Shown here: positions 37,649 to 46,303 of the stretch, piece after piece
Position numbering within the stretch: position 1 is the stretch's first letter
How the letters are laid out: each line of letters begins with the position of its first letter
Assembly: GCA_963676725.1 (NCBI GenBank)
Contig: OY781463.1
Span: forward strand, 2,170,001-2,234,000
Source: G963662905 sp963676725
GTDB lineage: Bacteria; Bacteroidota; Bacteroidia; Bacteroidales; WRLA01
Reading direction: 5' to 3'
Length of the DNA: 64,000 nt
Made by a program: the position numbers and the translations under genes
Notes under the pieces: generated by a model
What the model saw: only the letters and a program-made list of their open reading frames with translations
What the model was told of the DNA's origin: nothing
Databases searched by the model: none

Positions 37649-38920
37649 CTAATCTTTAATACAGCGCACCGAAAGACCGGCTGATTTTGGAATTCCGGAG
37701 CGGGACAATTCATCTTTATTGCTTAGCAAACCACGACTATAATAGGTATTCGTCTCCGATTCAGAATTTGTCCACCATCCACAACTGGAACCGGTACCGA
37801 GGAATAGCCCTACGCTATAGCTGCGCGAACCACTGGCTTGAGCATTAAAGCCGTAGGCATCGCTTCCATTTCCATTGTCATCCCAACCTTCAGTAGATTT
37901 TAAAGCAGCACCTTCGGTATCTTGATGACCATCAAAACGGATAAATTCTTTGAGTTCTTCCCATTCATTATCAGTAGGTAAGTGCCAACCGCTTGGGCAT
38001 GCTTTTTCAGCAGCAGACAGCGTATATAAAGCGCCAAATTTCTCTAAATTACTCTCCTCACAAACACAAACTGCATCATGGAAACCCTCATCAGGTAGCG
38101 CTGCCCATTCGTCATCCGTTGAACCATTTTCATTTTCGTCAGTAACAGTAGGAATCGCAAAGCCATCAGGATAATGTTTCGTCCTCAGATTTTCTGCCAT
38201 CCATGTTTTTGAACCAATAATCACAGTTTGATAAACATTGCCATCCCAATCTGACACTGTTGGTGCGGTTTCAATAATATGAACCTTTATTTCTTCCGAT
38301 ATTTTAAGGCCGGCATCACTTTCACAAACTGCCTTAAGCATATGATTTCCAAGCTCTAAATTAGTCGTATTCCATTCATAATCATAGGGCGATGTTGATA
38401 GCGTAGCCTCTTCCTCCCCATCAATATACAGAACAATATCTTTCACCAATCCTTCAGTAAATTCAGCCAATATACTTATATTCACGATCATTCCCTGAAC
38501 GATTTCCTCATTATTCTCAGGCGTCAGGAAAGAGCAAATAAACACATCATTGTTTTCGATGAGTTCTATATTTATCGCATCGCTGCTTAGCACGCCTTCC
38601 AGGTTTTCGCACACTGCGGAAAGCTTATGCGGCCCAAGACCCAGATTTGATGTGTTCATACAACAAACAAATGGAGAAACTGATAATGAAGTAAATAGGG
38701 TATCATCCCATAATATTCGCACCGATTTTACAGTACCTTCTGTAAATTCCGACTCTACAAGAATATCGATTGTTGTTCCCAAAGGGATTTTGGCATCGGC
38801 CAGAGGCGTAACTATTGTGCACTCATAAATGACGCTTTCTTCATCTTCTGCGCACCCCATAAAAATCATGAATCCCAGCAATATAAAAATTACTCTTCGC
38901 ATTGATACTACTTTTTTCAT
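37649..38920 (-). CDS. FISUMP-domain lipoprotein with two Ig-like domains
   Basis: 423 aa. A lipoprotein signal (ILLGFMIFMGCAEDEE) is followed by two related Ig-like modules of about 90 residues (ECTIVTPLADAKIPLGTTIDI ... and SFLTPENNEEIVQGMIVNI ...), each with LGPHKLSAVCE or LGNHMLKAVCE near its end. The C-terminal part is a Fibrobacter succinogenes major paralogous (FISUMP) domain: YQTVIIGSKTWMAENLRTKHYPDG, CPSGWHLPTDNEWEEL, GFNAQASGSRSYS, WWTNSES and SAGLSVRCIKD. Such proteins sit on the outer surface; the role is probably binding or adhesion. The start could also be the ATG at 38902 (MRRVIFILL). Confidence 0.88.
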   Translation of the reverse strand: MKKVVSMRRVIFILLGFMIFMGCAEDEESVIYECTIVTPLADAKIPLGTTIDILVESEFTEGTVKSVRILWDDTLFTSLSVSPFVCCMNTSNLGLGPHKLSAVCENLEGVLSSDAINIELIENNDVFICSFLTPENNEEIVQGMIVNISILAEFTEGLVKDIVLYIDGEEEATLSTSPYDYEWNTTNLELGNHMLKAVCESDAGLKISEEIKVHIIETAPTVSDWDGNVYQTVIIGSKTWMAENLRTKHYPDGFAIPTVTDENENGSTDDEWAALPDEGFHDAVCVCEESNLEKFGALYTLSAAEKACPSGWHLPTDNEWEELKEFIRFDGHQDTEGAALKSTEGWDDNGNGSDAYGFNAQASGSRSYSVGLFLGTGSSCGWWTNSESETNTYYSRGLLSNKDELSRSGIPKSAGLSVRCIKD

Positions 38921-40163
38921 TTTGGGTTCTTTTTGGGTTTATTATAAAAATTGATTGCTGTTTTAATTCGATCAAGCCATAGTAAATCTCACGGAAAGCA
39001 GATACAAATCCCCAAATTTTAAAGCCAATGCCTTAAAAGCTCCCTTTTTATTATCGTTTTTCCTAAATCCAGCACTAATTTAGGAATTATTCTTTTCTAA
39101 ACAAAAATAATTTTTATGTAGTTATTTGATGATCCGATTATTAAATCGACCTAAGAATGCCGCTTCTATATGGCTACGGGCATATTGAATGCAGATTTCA
39201 TAGTTTCAAATACAAATTAGCCCACCAAATATTTTCTGAGCAAATAGGCTCATTTGCTCCATTGGAAATAAATCTCCGGATAGAGGCTTCACATCATTTC
39301 CTGTTTTCAATACCCTATTTTCAGCCCTATTGCTAAGAGAAATTTGCTCCACTTATCGGAAAGAGCAGAGCTTTTGCGTGCTGATCATCCCTCAGGAAAC
39401 CTCTATTTTATGGCAAACAACAGAACATCAAATACTACATTCAAAGATGACAAATGACCGAAAGCCTCCAAATATCGCTCGTTGAAAGGGTGACTTTTCT
39501 GTTTCATTCGTGTTGTTTCTTTGTTTCTGAAGCGGATTTATAAATCGAAATCCATCATTAAAACACCTCTTCAACGCTCCCGAAAAGCCATTGAAACACT
39601 CTTGAAACTTCATAAATCAGGAAGGATAATTGGTGTAAAAAAAGGGGAGAAATATTTACTAATATTCAATTTATTATCAGAAATACTAAATAAAGTATAA
39701 CTTTAGTAAAAACTCTTTTTTAGTTGAATTTAAAGTTATTAATTAAATTTTAGTACCAATAATTTAATAGACTGACAAACTGACATTTTAACTCTATTAT
39801 TTTGTAATAAATTCTTTATATAACTCATTTAGAAACATTTAAAATAAAATGTAGGCCTATTTTCAGAATCTACCAACCAATATATATTATTTAAGCAAAT
39901 TAGGCTTCATAAGACAGCGACAAAATACCGATCATTTGAGAATCTTCAAAACATAAGCAATGGCGGGAAACATAATTGCTTCCATGAAAAAGGCAAAGCA
40001 TTTATGGAATTGTGGAAAATAAATTTGTATATTTGAAACGGTAGAACAAGTGCAATAGTGAAGCCCGGGGGATAATTTGCGGCTTTCCCCCCACCCTTCT
40101 AAAATTGTTTTGCCGGCTGCACATTCGAACCAACAGATTAGCTAACGAAAAAAACATTCAACT
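38921..40163. other. 1.24-kb non-coding stretch
   Basis: No convincing gene is visible in this long gap between the divergent FISUMP gene and the DUF4301 gene. It is AT-rich, with a more mixed section at about 39230-39620. A 61-codon minus-strand frame at 39428-39613 has no family resemblance. A promoter-like element for the DUF4301 gene lies at 40028-40035. I see no tRNA, strong hairpin array or transposon end; the middle could be decayed genes. Confidence 0.55.
40010..40035 (+). promoter_or_regulatory. Candidate promoter of the DUF4301 gene
   Basis: TATATTTG at 40028-40035 fits the Bacteroidota -7 element TAnnTTTG exactly. A TTG at 40010-40012 could serve as the -33 element, although the 15-bp spacing is shorter than usual. 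The start codon is about 130 bp downstream. Confidence 0.4.
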
Positions 40164-41720
40164 ATGTTCACACAGAATGACATTCAGCAGATGGAAAAGC
40201 GCGGATCGAACCAAAACGATGTCGAACAACAAATTCAGCATTTTATCGATGGGTTCCCTTATGCGCAATTGGTAGCACCGGCAACACCGGGCAACGGATT
40301 AATTGTTTATAATGATGATGAAATTGAGAAACTGGAGACATTCTTCGATGAACAGCGCCAAAGTATTGATATATTAAAATTTGTACCTGCTTCCGGCGCA
40401 GCATCACGTATGTTTAAGCACTTATTCGAGTTTATGAGCACTTATGAAGCTACGAACGAAGACCTTCGTAAATTCAATAAAGATCAGGGATTTAATTCGG
40501 TACATTACTTTTTTGAGCATATACATGATTTCCCGTTTTTTGATGACCTTAAAAAGGTAATGGCGCGCAACAATCTCAATATTGAAGACCTGTTGAGAAG
40601 CAAAAACCTAGTACCCATACTCGAATACCTTCTTACAGACAAAGGCCTCTCTTATGCCAGTTTACCTAAGGGACTGCTAAAATTCCATTCCTACAAGCAA
40701 CAACCACCGCGCATGAGCATTGAAGAGCATCTTGTGGAAGCCGCTGTCTATGCAGCATCCGCTGATGGTGTGGCACATATACACTTTACTGTTTCACCGG
40801 AACATCGTGGAAAATTCCTCGAAGCAATTGAGGCCACACGTCATATTTACGAGAAAAAATACAATATCCGCTTTGAAATAGCATTTAGCGAACAAAAACC
40901 ATATACAGATACAATCGCTGTAGACCTTGATAATAAGCCATTTCGGGATACAAATGGAGAACTCCTTTTCCGTCCTGGCGGACATGGCGCACTGATCGAG
41001 AACCTCAACGAGATCAAAACGCCACTGGTGTTTATCAAGAATATCGATAATATCGTACCGGATAGCCTGAAACCGGAAACATTTCGTTATAAAAAGGTGA
41101 TTGGCGGAGCTTTGCTCACCCATATCCAAAAAATCCATGCTTATCTAAATAAACTTATAAATGAGCAACTTAGCAATGAAACCCTCAATGAAATAGCCGA
41201 TTATTGCAATAATACGCTCTTTATGAAGCTCGACGATTCCTTTGATGCAGCGAGTCCTGAAGAAAAAACCAAAGCACTTATCGACAAGCTGAATAGGCCT
41301 GTACGGGTTTGTGGTATGGTGAAGAATGAAGGTGAACCAGGAGGCGGTCCTTATCTGGTGAAGAATCAGAAAGGACATATTTCGCTACAAATTGTAGAAT
41401 CGAGCCAAATGGATCAGAACAATCCCGAACAAATGGAGATGGTGAAAAATGCCACACATTTCAATCCTGTGGATCTTGTTTGTTATTTATATGATTATCA
41501 AGGAAATAAATTTGATTTAACCGAATTTGTTGATCCAATTACTGGATTTATTTCGCAAAAATCGAAAGATGGCCGCGATTTAAAAGCACAAGAATTACCC
41601 GGATTATGGAATGGAGCAATGGCACGTTGGATCACACTTTTTGTGGAAGCACCTATTATCACCTTTAATCCGGTGAAAACGGTGAATGATTTGTTGCGCA
41701 AGGAGCACCAAGCCGGCTAG
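40164..41720 (+). CDS. DUF4301 family protein
   Basis: 518 aa, predicted soluble. It matches DUF4301 proteins of Bacteroidota: FTQNDIQQMEKRG at the start, LKFVPASGAASRMFKHLFEF, KGLLKFHSY, RMSIEEHLVEAAVYA, FRPGGHGALIENLNEI and FIKNIDNIVPD. The SGAASRM and GGHGALIENL motifs recall nucleotidyltransferases acting on sugars (the signature loop and the UDP-glucose pyrophosphorylase-like GGHG segment), so sugar-nucleotide metabolism is possible, but the family is uncharacterised. The gene is monocistronic and convergent with the RNase Z gene. Confidence 0.88.
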   Translation: MFTQNDIQQMEKRGSNQNDVEQQIQHFIDGFPYAQLVAPATPGNGLIVYNDDEIEKLETFFDEQRQSIDILKFVPASGAASRMFKHLFEFMSTYEATNEDLRKFNKDQGFNSVHYFFEHIHDFPFFDDLKKVMARNNLNIEDLLRSKNLVPILEYLLTDKGLSYASLPKGLLKFHSYKQQPPRMSIEEHLVEAAVYAASADGVAHIHFTVSPEHRGKFLEAIEATRHIYEKKYNIRFEIAFSEQKPYTDTIAVDLDNKPFRDTNGELLFRPGGHGALIENLNEIKTPLVFIKNIDNIVPDSLKPETFRYKKVIGGALLTHIQKIHAYLNKLINEQLSNETLNEIADYCNNTLFMKLDDSFDAASPEEKTKALIDKLNRPVRVCGMVKNEGEPGGGPYLVKNQKGHISLQIVESSQMDQNNPEQMEMVKNATHFNPVDLVCYLYDYQGNKFDLTEFVDPITGFISQKSKDGRDLKAQELPGLWNGAMARWITLFVEAPIITFNPVKTVNDLLRKEHQAG

Positions 41721-41778
41721 TCGTGCTTGTCCATAATGCTCAATCTCATCGTTATTATTGGTTCTAAAAACAAACGGC

Positions 41779-42033
41779 GGGCTGAAAGCCCAATCTAATC
41801 TCCTACCGCAGGCACGGATTTGTAATCCGCGCCTTGTAAAATCTATTAATCCGATGAGCCAATTCATCGGATTAATTAATTATACAAACACAGCACGGGC
41901 TGAAAGCCCAAACCAATTCAACCCAAGGCACCGTTGGCGCGGATTTGTAATCCGTGCCCTTTATAAATATTACCCCCAAAAACCAAAACACGGGCTGAAA
42001 GCCCAAACCAATTCAACCCAAGGCAACGCCTTG
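41779..42033. repeat. Cluster of short palindromic repeats
   Basis: GGGCTGAAAGCCC occurs three times (41779-41791, 41897-41909, 41992-42004); the second and third copies share a longer segment that continues AAACCAATTCAACCCAAGGCA. CGGATTTGTAATCCG occurs twice (41815-41829 and 41940-41954). A hairpin with perfect 11-bp arms lies at 41847-41874 (TAATCCGATGA and its complement), and CAAGGCAACGCCTTGG ends the group at about 42018. Related words continue to 42170. The cluster lies between two convergent genes. Such REP-like palindromes are common in Bacteroidota; they may terminate transcription from both sides. Confidence 0.8.
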
Positions 42034-42233
42034 GTTTATAAACCAATACAAAAACCAGCGCCCTGAAAGGGCAAATTAATCAGAAGTTTCCCCACCATTT
42101 TATACCGGACCTACAGCCCGCAATCGGTGTAATAACAATCATTAGCCCAAGGCGCTGCCTTAAGCTATTGTTATTTGGCCTTGCAGGCCGCATTTCGCGT
42201 CTAAGGATAAGAATTTGTAAGCCCTAATGCAAG

Positions 42234-43151
42234 CTATAAAACAATCCGCTGCCCATCCTCCACGAGCGTGGTATTCGGGAATTCCTCCCGGGCTTGTGCC
42301 AGTAATGGCGCTGCATCATGCTTATAGCGTGCTGATATATGCCCAATCAACAATTGTTCGCATTGGCAATTTTGCGCTATTTGTGCTGCTTGCCTCGATG
42401 TTGAATGGAATTTCTCCCGAGCCAGAGCCTCAAATCCATCACCAAAGGTTGCTTCATGGTAAAGTGAACGCACAACGCCTAAGTATGCAGGAAGCGCTTT
42501 AAAAACGCGCGTATCGCTGATATAAGCGTATGATGTAGGTTCCGGCGGCGGGCTGCTTATCTCTTCATTATAAAAAACTCGTCCATCAGGAGCTATATAA
42601 TCGCTACCGGCCTTAATTGCCTTGATTTCAGGAATACTTAATTCGGGATGACGCCCTACAAATTCCTTAGAGATATTTCGCGCAAGCTGTTTCTCGCGAA
42701 AAACAAAACCACAGGTAGGAATTCTGTGCTCCAAGGGAATGCTCTCCACAGTCAATTTAGGAATATCCATAATAATTTGTGGAGCATTATAGCATAAAGG
42801 ATGTAAGATATATTTATAGGCAAGCATTGATCCAGAAACCCTTATCTGAATATCAAGGATTTCCCGCAGGCTTTCATGCGCATAGATATGCAGGTCTTTT
42901 GTACGGCCCATCAGGTGCATACTGAACATCAAACCAATAAGGCCATAATAATGATCGCCATGCAGATGAGAGATAAAGACATGGTCTATCCTACTCATTT
43001 TCACATGATATGATTTTAAATGATATTGGGTTCCTTCGCCGCAATCGATCAGATAATTGATTTGCTCATGTTCAAGCACTTGCGCACTTAGCGCCCTTTC
43101 TTCTGTTGGGACAGCAGCACTACTGCCGAGTATATTCAGTATAAAAGCCAT
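42234..43151 (-). CDS. rnz: Ribonuclease Z
   Basis: 305 aa, starting MAFILNILGSSAAVPTEERALSAQVL, as expected for RNase Z of the short type. The metallo-beta-lactamase metal site is clear (FISHLHGDHYYGLIGL), and LEHRIPTCGFVF, SYAYISDTR, VRSLYHEATFG, HSTSRQAAQIA and LLIGHISARY follow in the usual order. It trims the 3' trailer from tRNA precursors in the cytoplasm. The frame is open further upstream, but the added residues would be antisense to the S1 terminator and coding region, so the ATG at 43151 is right. The gene begins 16 bp after the S1 terminator, so it may be partly co-transcribed with rpsA. Confidence 0.95.
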   Translation of the reverse strand: MAFILNILGSSAAVPTEERALSAQVLEHEQINYLIDCGEGTQYHLKSYHVKMSRIDHVFISHLHGDHYYGLIGLMFSMHLMGRTKDLHIYAHESLREILDIQIRVSGSMLAYKYILHPLCYNAPQIIMDIPKLTVESIPLEHRIPTCGFVFREKQLARNISKEFVGRHPELSIPEIKAIKAGSDYIAPDGRVFYNEEISSPPPEPTSYAYISDTRVFKALPAYLGVVRSLYHEATFGDGFEALAREKFHSTSRQAAQIAQNCQCEQLLIGHISARYKHDAAPLLAQAREEFPNTTLVEDGQRIVL

Positions 43152-43166
43152 ATGCAATACTATAAA

Positions 43167-43196
43167 AAAACCCCGGAAGAGAGCCTCCGGGGTTTT
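43167..43196 (-). terminator. Rho-independent terminator after rpsA
   Basis: Perfect 11-bp arms (43167-43177 and 43186-43196) with core CCCCGGA/TCCGGGG and an 8-bp loop. On the minus strand the hairpin is followed by a run of T residues. It starts 29 bp after the rpsA stop codon, and lies between rpsA and rnz, so it probably ends most rpsA transcripts. Confidence 0.9.
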
Positions 43197-43224
43197 AAAA
43201 TTATATGAAAAATGAAAAATAGAA

Positions 43225-45210
43225 TTAGTCGTTACTTTCTTCTTTTTTCTCTTCAGTAGCTTCATTTTTCTCTTCAGCGACTTTGGTTTCCTCAGCAGCA
43301 GCAGGTGGTGTAGTACCAAGCTTACGCTTCGACATTGCTTCGAGTTTCGCGCGTTCTTCTGTTTGCATTTCTTCTTTCAGATTTGCAAGAGCTTCAAGGT
43401 CACCGAGGGTTGTTTTTTCAAGGCTATCTTTGAGACGCTTGACATTACCCTTAGTTGATTTATCCTTGCTAACCACTTTCGAACGTTCTTCACGTTTTTG
43501 GGCTGCTTGTGCATCTTGGAAGATACGGCTATGCGAAAGGATGATTTTCTTATTTTCCTTATTGAATTCAATTACTTTAAATTCAAGGGTTTCATCCATT
43601 TTAGCAGTCGTATTGTCTTCTTTTTGCATATGGCGTGTTGGTGCAAAACCTTCCACTCCATAAGGCAATGTTACAACAGCACCTTTTTCGTTAATTGTAT
43701 TGATTGTACCCTGATGTAATGAACCTACAGAGAAAACAGTTTCGAATACATCCCATGGGTTTTCTTCGAGTTGTTTATGACCAAGGCTGAGGCGACGGTT
43801 GTCAACATCAACATCAAGAACAATCACTTCAATTTGCTCACCAATTTTTGTGAATTCAGCAGGATGTTTAATTTTCTTGCTCCACGAAAGATCGGAGATA
43901 TGGATCAGGCCATCAACGCCTTCTTCGAGTTCAACAAAGATACCGAAGTTGGTGAAATTACGAACAGTAGCAGTATGACGGCTATTGCTTGGATATTTTT
44001 CTTTGATGTCTTTCCATGGATCAGGAATGAGTTGTTTCATACCGAGCGACATTTTGCGCTCTTCACGATCGAGTGTTAAGATAACAGCTTCAACTTCATC
44101 GCCAACTTTCAGGAAGTCCTGAGCAGTGCGTAGATGTTGTGACCATGACATTTCAGAAACGTGGATCAGACCTTCAACGCCGGGAGCAATTTCGATAAAT
44201 GCACCATAATCAGCAATAACAACCACTTTGCCTTTTACTTTATCGCCTACTTTTAGGTTTTCGTCGAGGGCATCCCATGGATGAGGAGTTAATTGCTTAA
44301 GACCAAGGGCGATACGTTTTTTGTTGTCGTCGAAATCGAGGATAACCACATTAATTTTCTGGTCGAGTTCAACAATTTCTTCAGGATGGTTGATACGTCC
44401 CCAGCTAAGGTCAGTGATGTGGATAAGGCCATCAACACCGCCAAGGTCGATAAATACACCATAAGAGGTGATATTTTTAACAGTACCTTCGAGTACTTGA
44501 CCTTTTTCCAGTTTAGCGATAATTTCCGCTTTTTGGGCTTCGAGTTCGTCTTCAATAAGTGCTTTATGCGAAACAACCACGTTTTTATACTCATGGTTAA
44601 TTTTCACCACTTTGAATTCCATTGTTTTACCTACGTAGATATCGTAATCGCGGATAGGTTTCACATCAATTTGTGATCCAGGGAGGAAAGCTTCGATACC
44701 GAAAACATCCACAACCAAACCACCTTTTGTACGCCATTTAACAAAACCTTTAATGATTTCGTCGTTATCGTATGCATTATTGATGCGTTCCCACGAACGT
44801 AATGTACGTGCTTTTTTATGTGAAAGAACCAATTGACCTGAGCCATCTTCCTGGCTTTCAACATAAACCTCAATATCATCACCCGGATTAAGTTCTTCAC
44901 GGTAACGTAATTCCGATAATGGAATAACACCATCTGATTTGTATCCAATATTCACGACAACCTCGCGAGAGGATACAGATACGATTTTACCGTCAATTAC
45001 TTCATGATCAGTAATTTCACTAAGGGTTTTGTCATAAACGCTTTCGAGTTTTTCACGCTCTTCCTTAGAATAATTTTCCTGTTTTTTTCCAATGGAATCC
45101 CAGTCAAATGCTTCTGGTTCTGCGTAAACAACTTTTTTTGGAGTTTCAGCCTGAGGCTGTTCTTCTACTTTTTCCGTGTCAGGGCTGACAGGATTTTCTT
45201 GTTCGCTCAT
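43225..45210 (-). CDS. rpsA: 30S ribosomal protein S1
   Basis: 661 aa with six S1 RNA-binding modules in a row, starting near GKIVSVSSREVVVNIGYKSDGVIPLSEL, IIKGFVKWRTKGGLVVDVFGIEAFLPGS, LEGTVKNITSYGVFIDLGGVDGLIHITDLSW, VKGKVVVIADYGAFIEI, TATVRNFTNFGIFVEL and LHQGTINTINEKGAVVTLPYGVEGFA. A 50-residue acidic N-terminal extension and a charged, Glu/Lys-rich tail are typical of Bacteroidota S1. It brings mRNA to the ribosome, which matters especially in this phylum because Shine-Dalgarno sites are rare. A 67-bp segment of its promoter region is duplicated 3.9 kb away (49155-49221). Confidence 0.96.
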   Translation of the reverse strand: MSEQENPVSPDTEKVEEQPQAETPKKVVYAEPEAFDWDSIGKKQENYSKEEREKLESVYDKTLSEITDHEVIDGKIVSVSSREVVVNIGYKSDGVIPLSELRYREELNPGDDIEVYVESQEDGSGQLVLSHKKARTLRSWERINNAYDNDEIIKGFVKWRTKGGLVVDVFGIEAFLPGSQIDVKPIRDYDIYVGKTMEFKVVKINHEYKNVVVSHKALIEDELEAQKAEIIAKLEKGQVLEGTVKNITSYGVFIDLGGVDGLIHITDLSWGRINHPEEIVELDQKINVVILDFDDNKKRIALGLKQLTPHPWDALDENLKVGDKVKGKVVVIADYGAFIEIAPGVEGLIHVSEMSWSQHLRTAQDFLKVGDEVEAVILTLDREERKMSLGMKQLIPDPWKDIKEKYPSNSRHTATVRNFTNFGIFVELEEGVDGLIHISDLSWSKKIKHPAEFTKIGEQIEVIVLDVDVDNRRLSLGHKQLEENPWDVFETVFSVGSLHQGTINTINEKGAVVTLPYGVEGFAPTRHMQKEDNTTAKMDETLEFKVIEFNKENKKIILSHSRIFQDAQAAQKREERSKVVSKDKSTKGNVKRLKDSLEKTTLGDLEALANLKEEMQTEERAKLEAMSKRKLGTTPPAAAEETKVAEEKNEATEEKKEESND

Positions 45211-45263
45211 TCGTTAAATTTCGTTGTGGCAACCCGTGCCGATGAAAATGATTAATAAATTGA

Positions 45264-45330
45264 TTTATAGTTCATTGTCCAAAACACAATATTATTTGTG
45301 AATTGGGCTGCAAAAATACAGTTTTTTCTT
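45264..45330. repeat. 67-bp rpsA upstream segment, copy 1
   Basis: This segment is identical at 66 of 67 positions to 49155-49221, in the same orientation. It contains the likely rpsA promoter. The sequences around the two copies are unrelated, so the duplication ends sharply on both sides. Confidence 0.9.
45287..45314 (-). promoter_or_regulatory. Candidate promoter of rpsA
   Basis: On the minus strand TTTG (45311-45314) and TAATATTG (45287-45294) are separated by 16 bp, close to the Bacteroidota -33/-7 consensus TTTG and TAnnTTTG with one mismatch. The start codon lies about 75 bp downstream. The whole element sits inside a 67-bp segment that is copied almost unchanged at 49155-49221. Confidence 0.5.
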
Positions 45331-45481
45331 AAAAATCAAACGATTTTCCAGAATAAAAACACTTGATTAACTGTTTTTTACTCAATATCATCCAAGAAAC
45401 CATCAACATAATTTATCCCGAAACACGAACCAAAGCAGATATTGTGCGGATTAATGAGCAAGCACGATAAAAAAATTCTCC

Positions 45482-45874
45482 CTATTTCGCCAATTGTTTC
45501 TGCTCCGGCAAATAAAATTTCTTGTTGAACTTCAGCTTTACAGCCGGAATCATTCCGATTTCTATTTCCACTTCAAACATTTTGATTTTACCGATTTTCA
45601 TAGTCGATTGCAATGAGGATACTTTAAAAAGGGATTTCAATATCAGGCGAATCATTTTATTGTCTTTGGTACGCTCCAGCAATTCTTCCTTTTTTCCTTC
45701 ACTGACGGTTTCCAGAAAAACATAATGACTGATCACTTTTGGTGGCAGGCTCAGCTCCAGTTCGATTTCATCGAGCTCAAAACCAGCTTCTTTAATCAAT
45801 AAGGAAGCATTGGCCACTTCCTCAAAAATAGCTTTAAGCTTGTCTGTTTTTTTGATTTGATGCTTTATAATCAT
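45482..45874 (-). CDS. Uncharacterised 130-aa protein
   Basis: 130 aa, no signal peptide or membrane helix. It is rich in Lys, Glu and aliphatic residues: helical at the start (MIIKHQIKKTDKLKAIFEEVANASLLIKEAG) and strand-like later (MKIGKIKMFEVEIEIGMIPAVKLKFNKKFYLP). I do not recognise a family. The last 92 bp of the gene region are copied at 48693-48784, where the same frame ends in GMIPAVKLKFNKKFHLPEQ plus six residues with two substitutions, so a paralogue once existed there. It lies between rpsA and the type IX cargo gene and is probably expressed alone. Confidence 0.6.
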   Translation of the reverse strand: MIIKHQIKKTDKLKAIFEEVANASLLIKEAGFELDEIELELSLPPKVISHYVFLETVSEGKKEELLERTKDNKMIRLILKSLFKVSSLQSTMKIGKIKMFEVEIEIGMIPAVKLKFNKKFYLPEQKQLAK

Positions 45875-45970
45875 TAGTCAGGCAAACCAATAAATCCAAA
45901 ACCCGTAGTTCAAAAATTACCGCCTATATTGACTTTGGCTAGTTAGTATGATCAAATAAAGAAAAGCACT

Positions 45971-46011
45971 TTGTTTCCTAAACAAAAATTGTATTTTTGT
46001 TTAGGAAACAA
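45971..46011. promoter_or_regulatory. 19-bp perfect inverted repeat, candidate operator
   Basis: Arms at 45971-45989 and 45993-46011 are exact complements around a 3-bp loop. Each arm contains its own smaller palindrome of the form TTGTTTnnnAAACAA (CCT centre on the left, AGG on the right), so the unit is two inverted copies of a 15-bp operator-like site. It lies at the junction between the 130-aa gene upstream region and the headless fragment at 46005, and could control either the minus-strand 130-aa gene or transcription into 46304. Confidence 0.5.
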
Positions 46012-46301
46012 TTAACCTTACCCAATTTATTAATCAGGCAATCACAGATAATAATACCCTTGATACAAATAGCAGGACAATAGTTGTTTTCCCAAACCCA
46101 GCTGACCAAAAAGTTACATTAAAGGGGCTATATTCTGGCGACATTATTTATATCTTCAATATGAATATGGAAATTGAGTTACAATCGTATCATAATGAAA
46201 TTGACATTAAACATTTGCTTCCCGGATATTATATTATTGCCGTACAAGACATCAATAAAATTTTTGTAAACCGTCAGATCCTTCAAATTCAGAGACCATA
46301 A
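46005..46301 (+). pseudogene. C-terminal fragment of a type IX secretion cargo gene
   Basis: An open frame of 98 codons without a start codon ends at TAA 46299-46301, three bases before the ATG of the next gene. Its translation contains IVVFPNPADQKVTLKGL, IIYIFNMNMEIELQSY, HLLPGYYIIAVQD and VNRQILQIQ, a complete Por-type sorting domain. The first in-frame ATG lies in the middle of that domain, so the passenger part and signal peptide are missing. This is the tail of a cargo gene whose body has been lost; the break lies near the inverted repeat at 45971-46011. Confidence 0.8.
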
Positions 46302-46303
46302 TT

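Noticed and set aside
39428..39613. 61-codon minus-strand open frame in the 1.24-kb gap
   Set aside because: Short, low-complexity, with no recognised family and no upstream signals.
40060..40110. GC-rich palindromic stretch before DUF4301 as a structured RNA
   Set aside because: The GAAGCCCGGGGG and CCCCCCACCC pieces do not form a convincing continuous stem, and no known RNA family fits.
41779..42033. Possible CRISPR array
   Set aside because: The repeats are of different kinds and irregularly spaced, with no uniform spacers and no cas genes.
43152..43319. N-terminal extension of the RNase Z frame
   Set aside because: The extra codons are read across the rpsA terminator and 3' end; the family N-terminus MAFILNILGSSAAVP begins at 43151.
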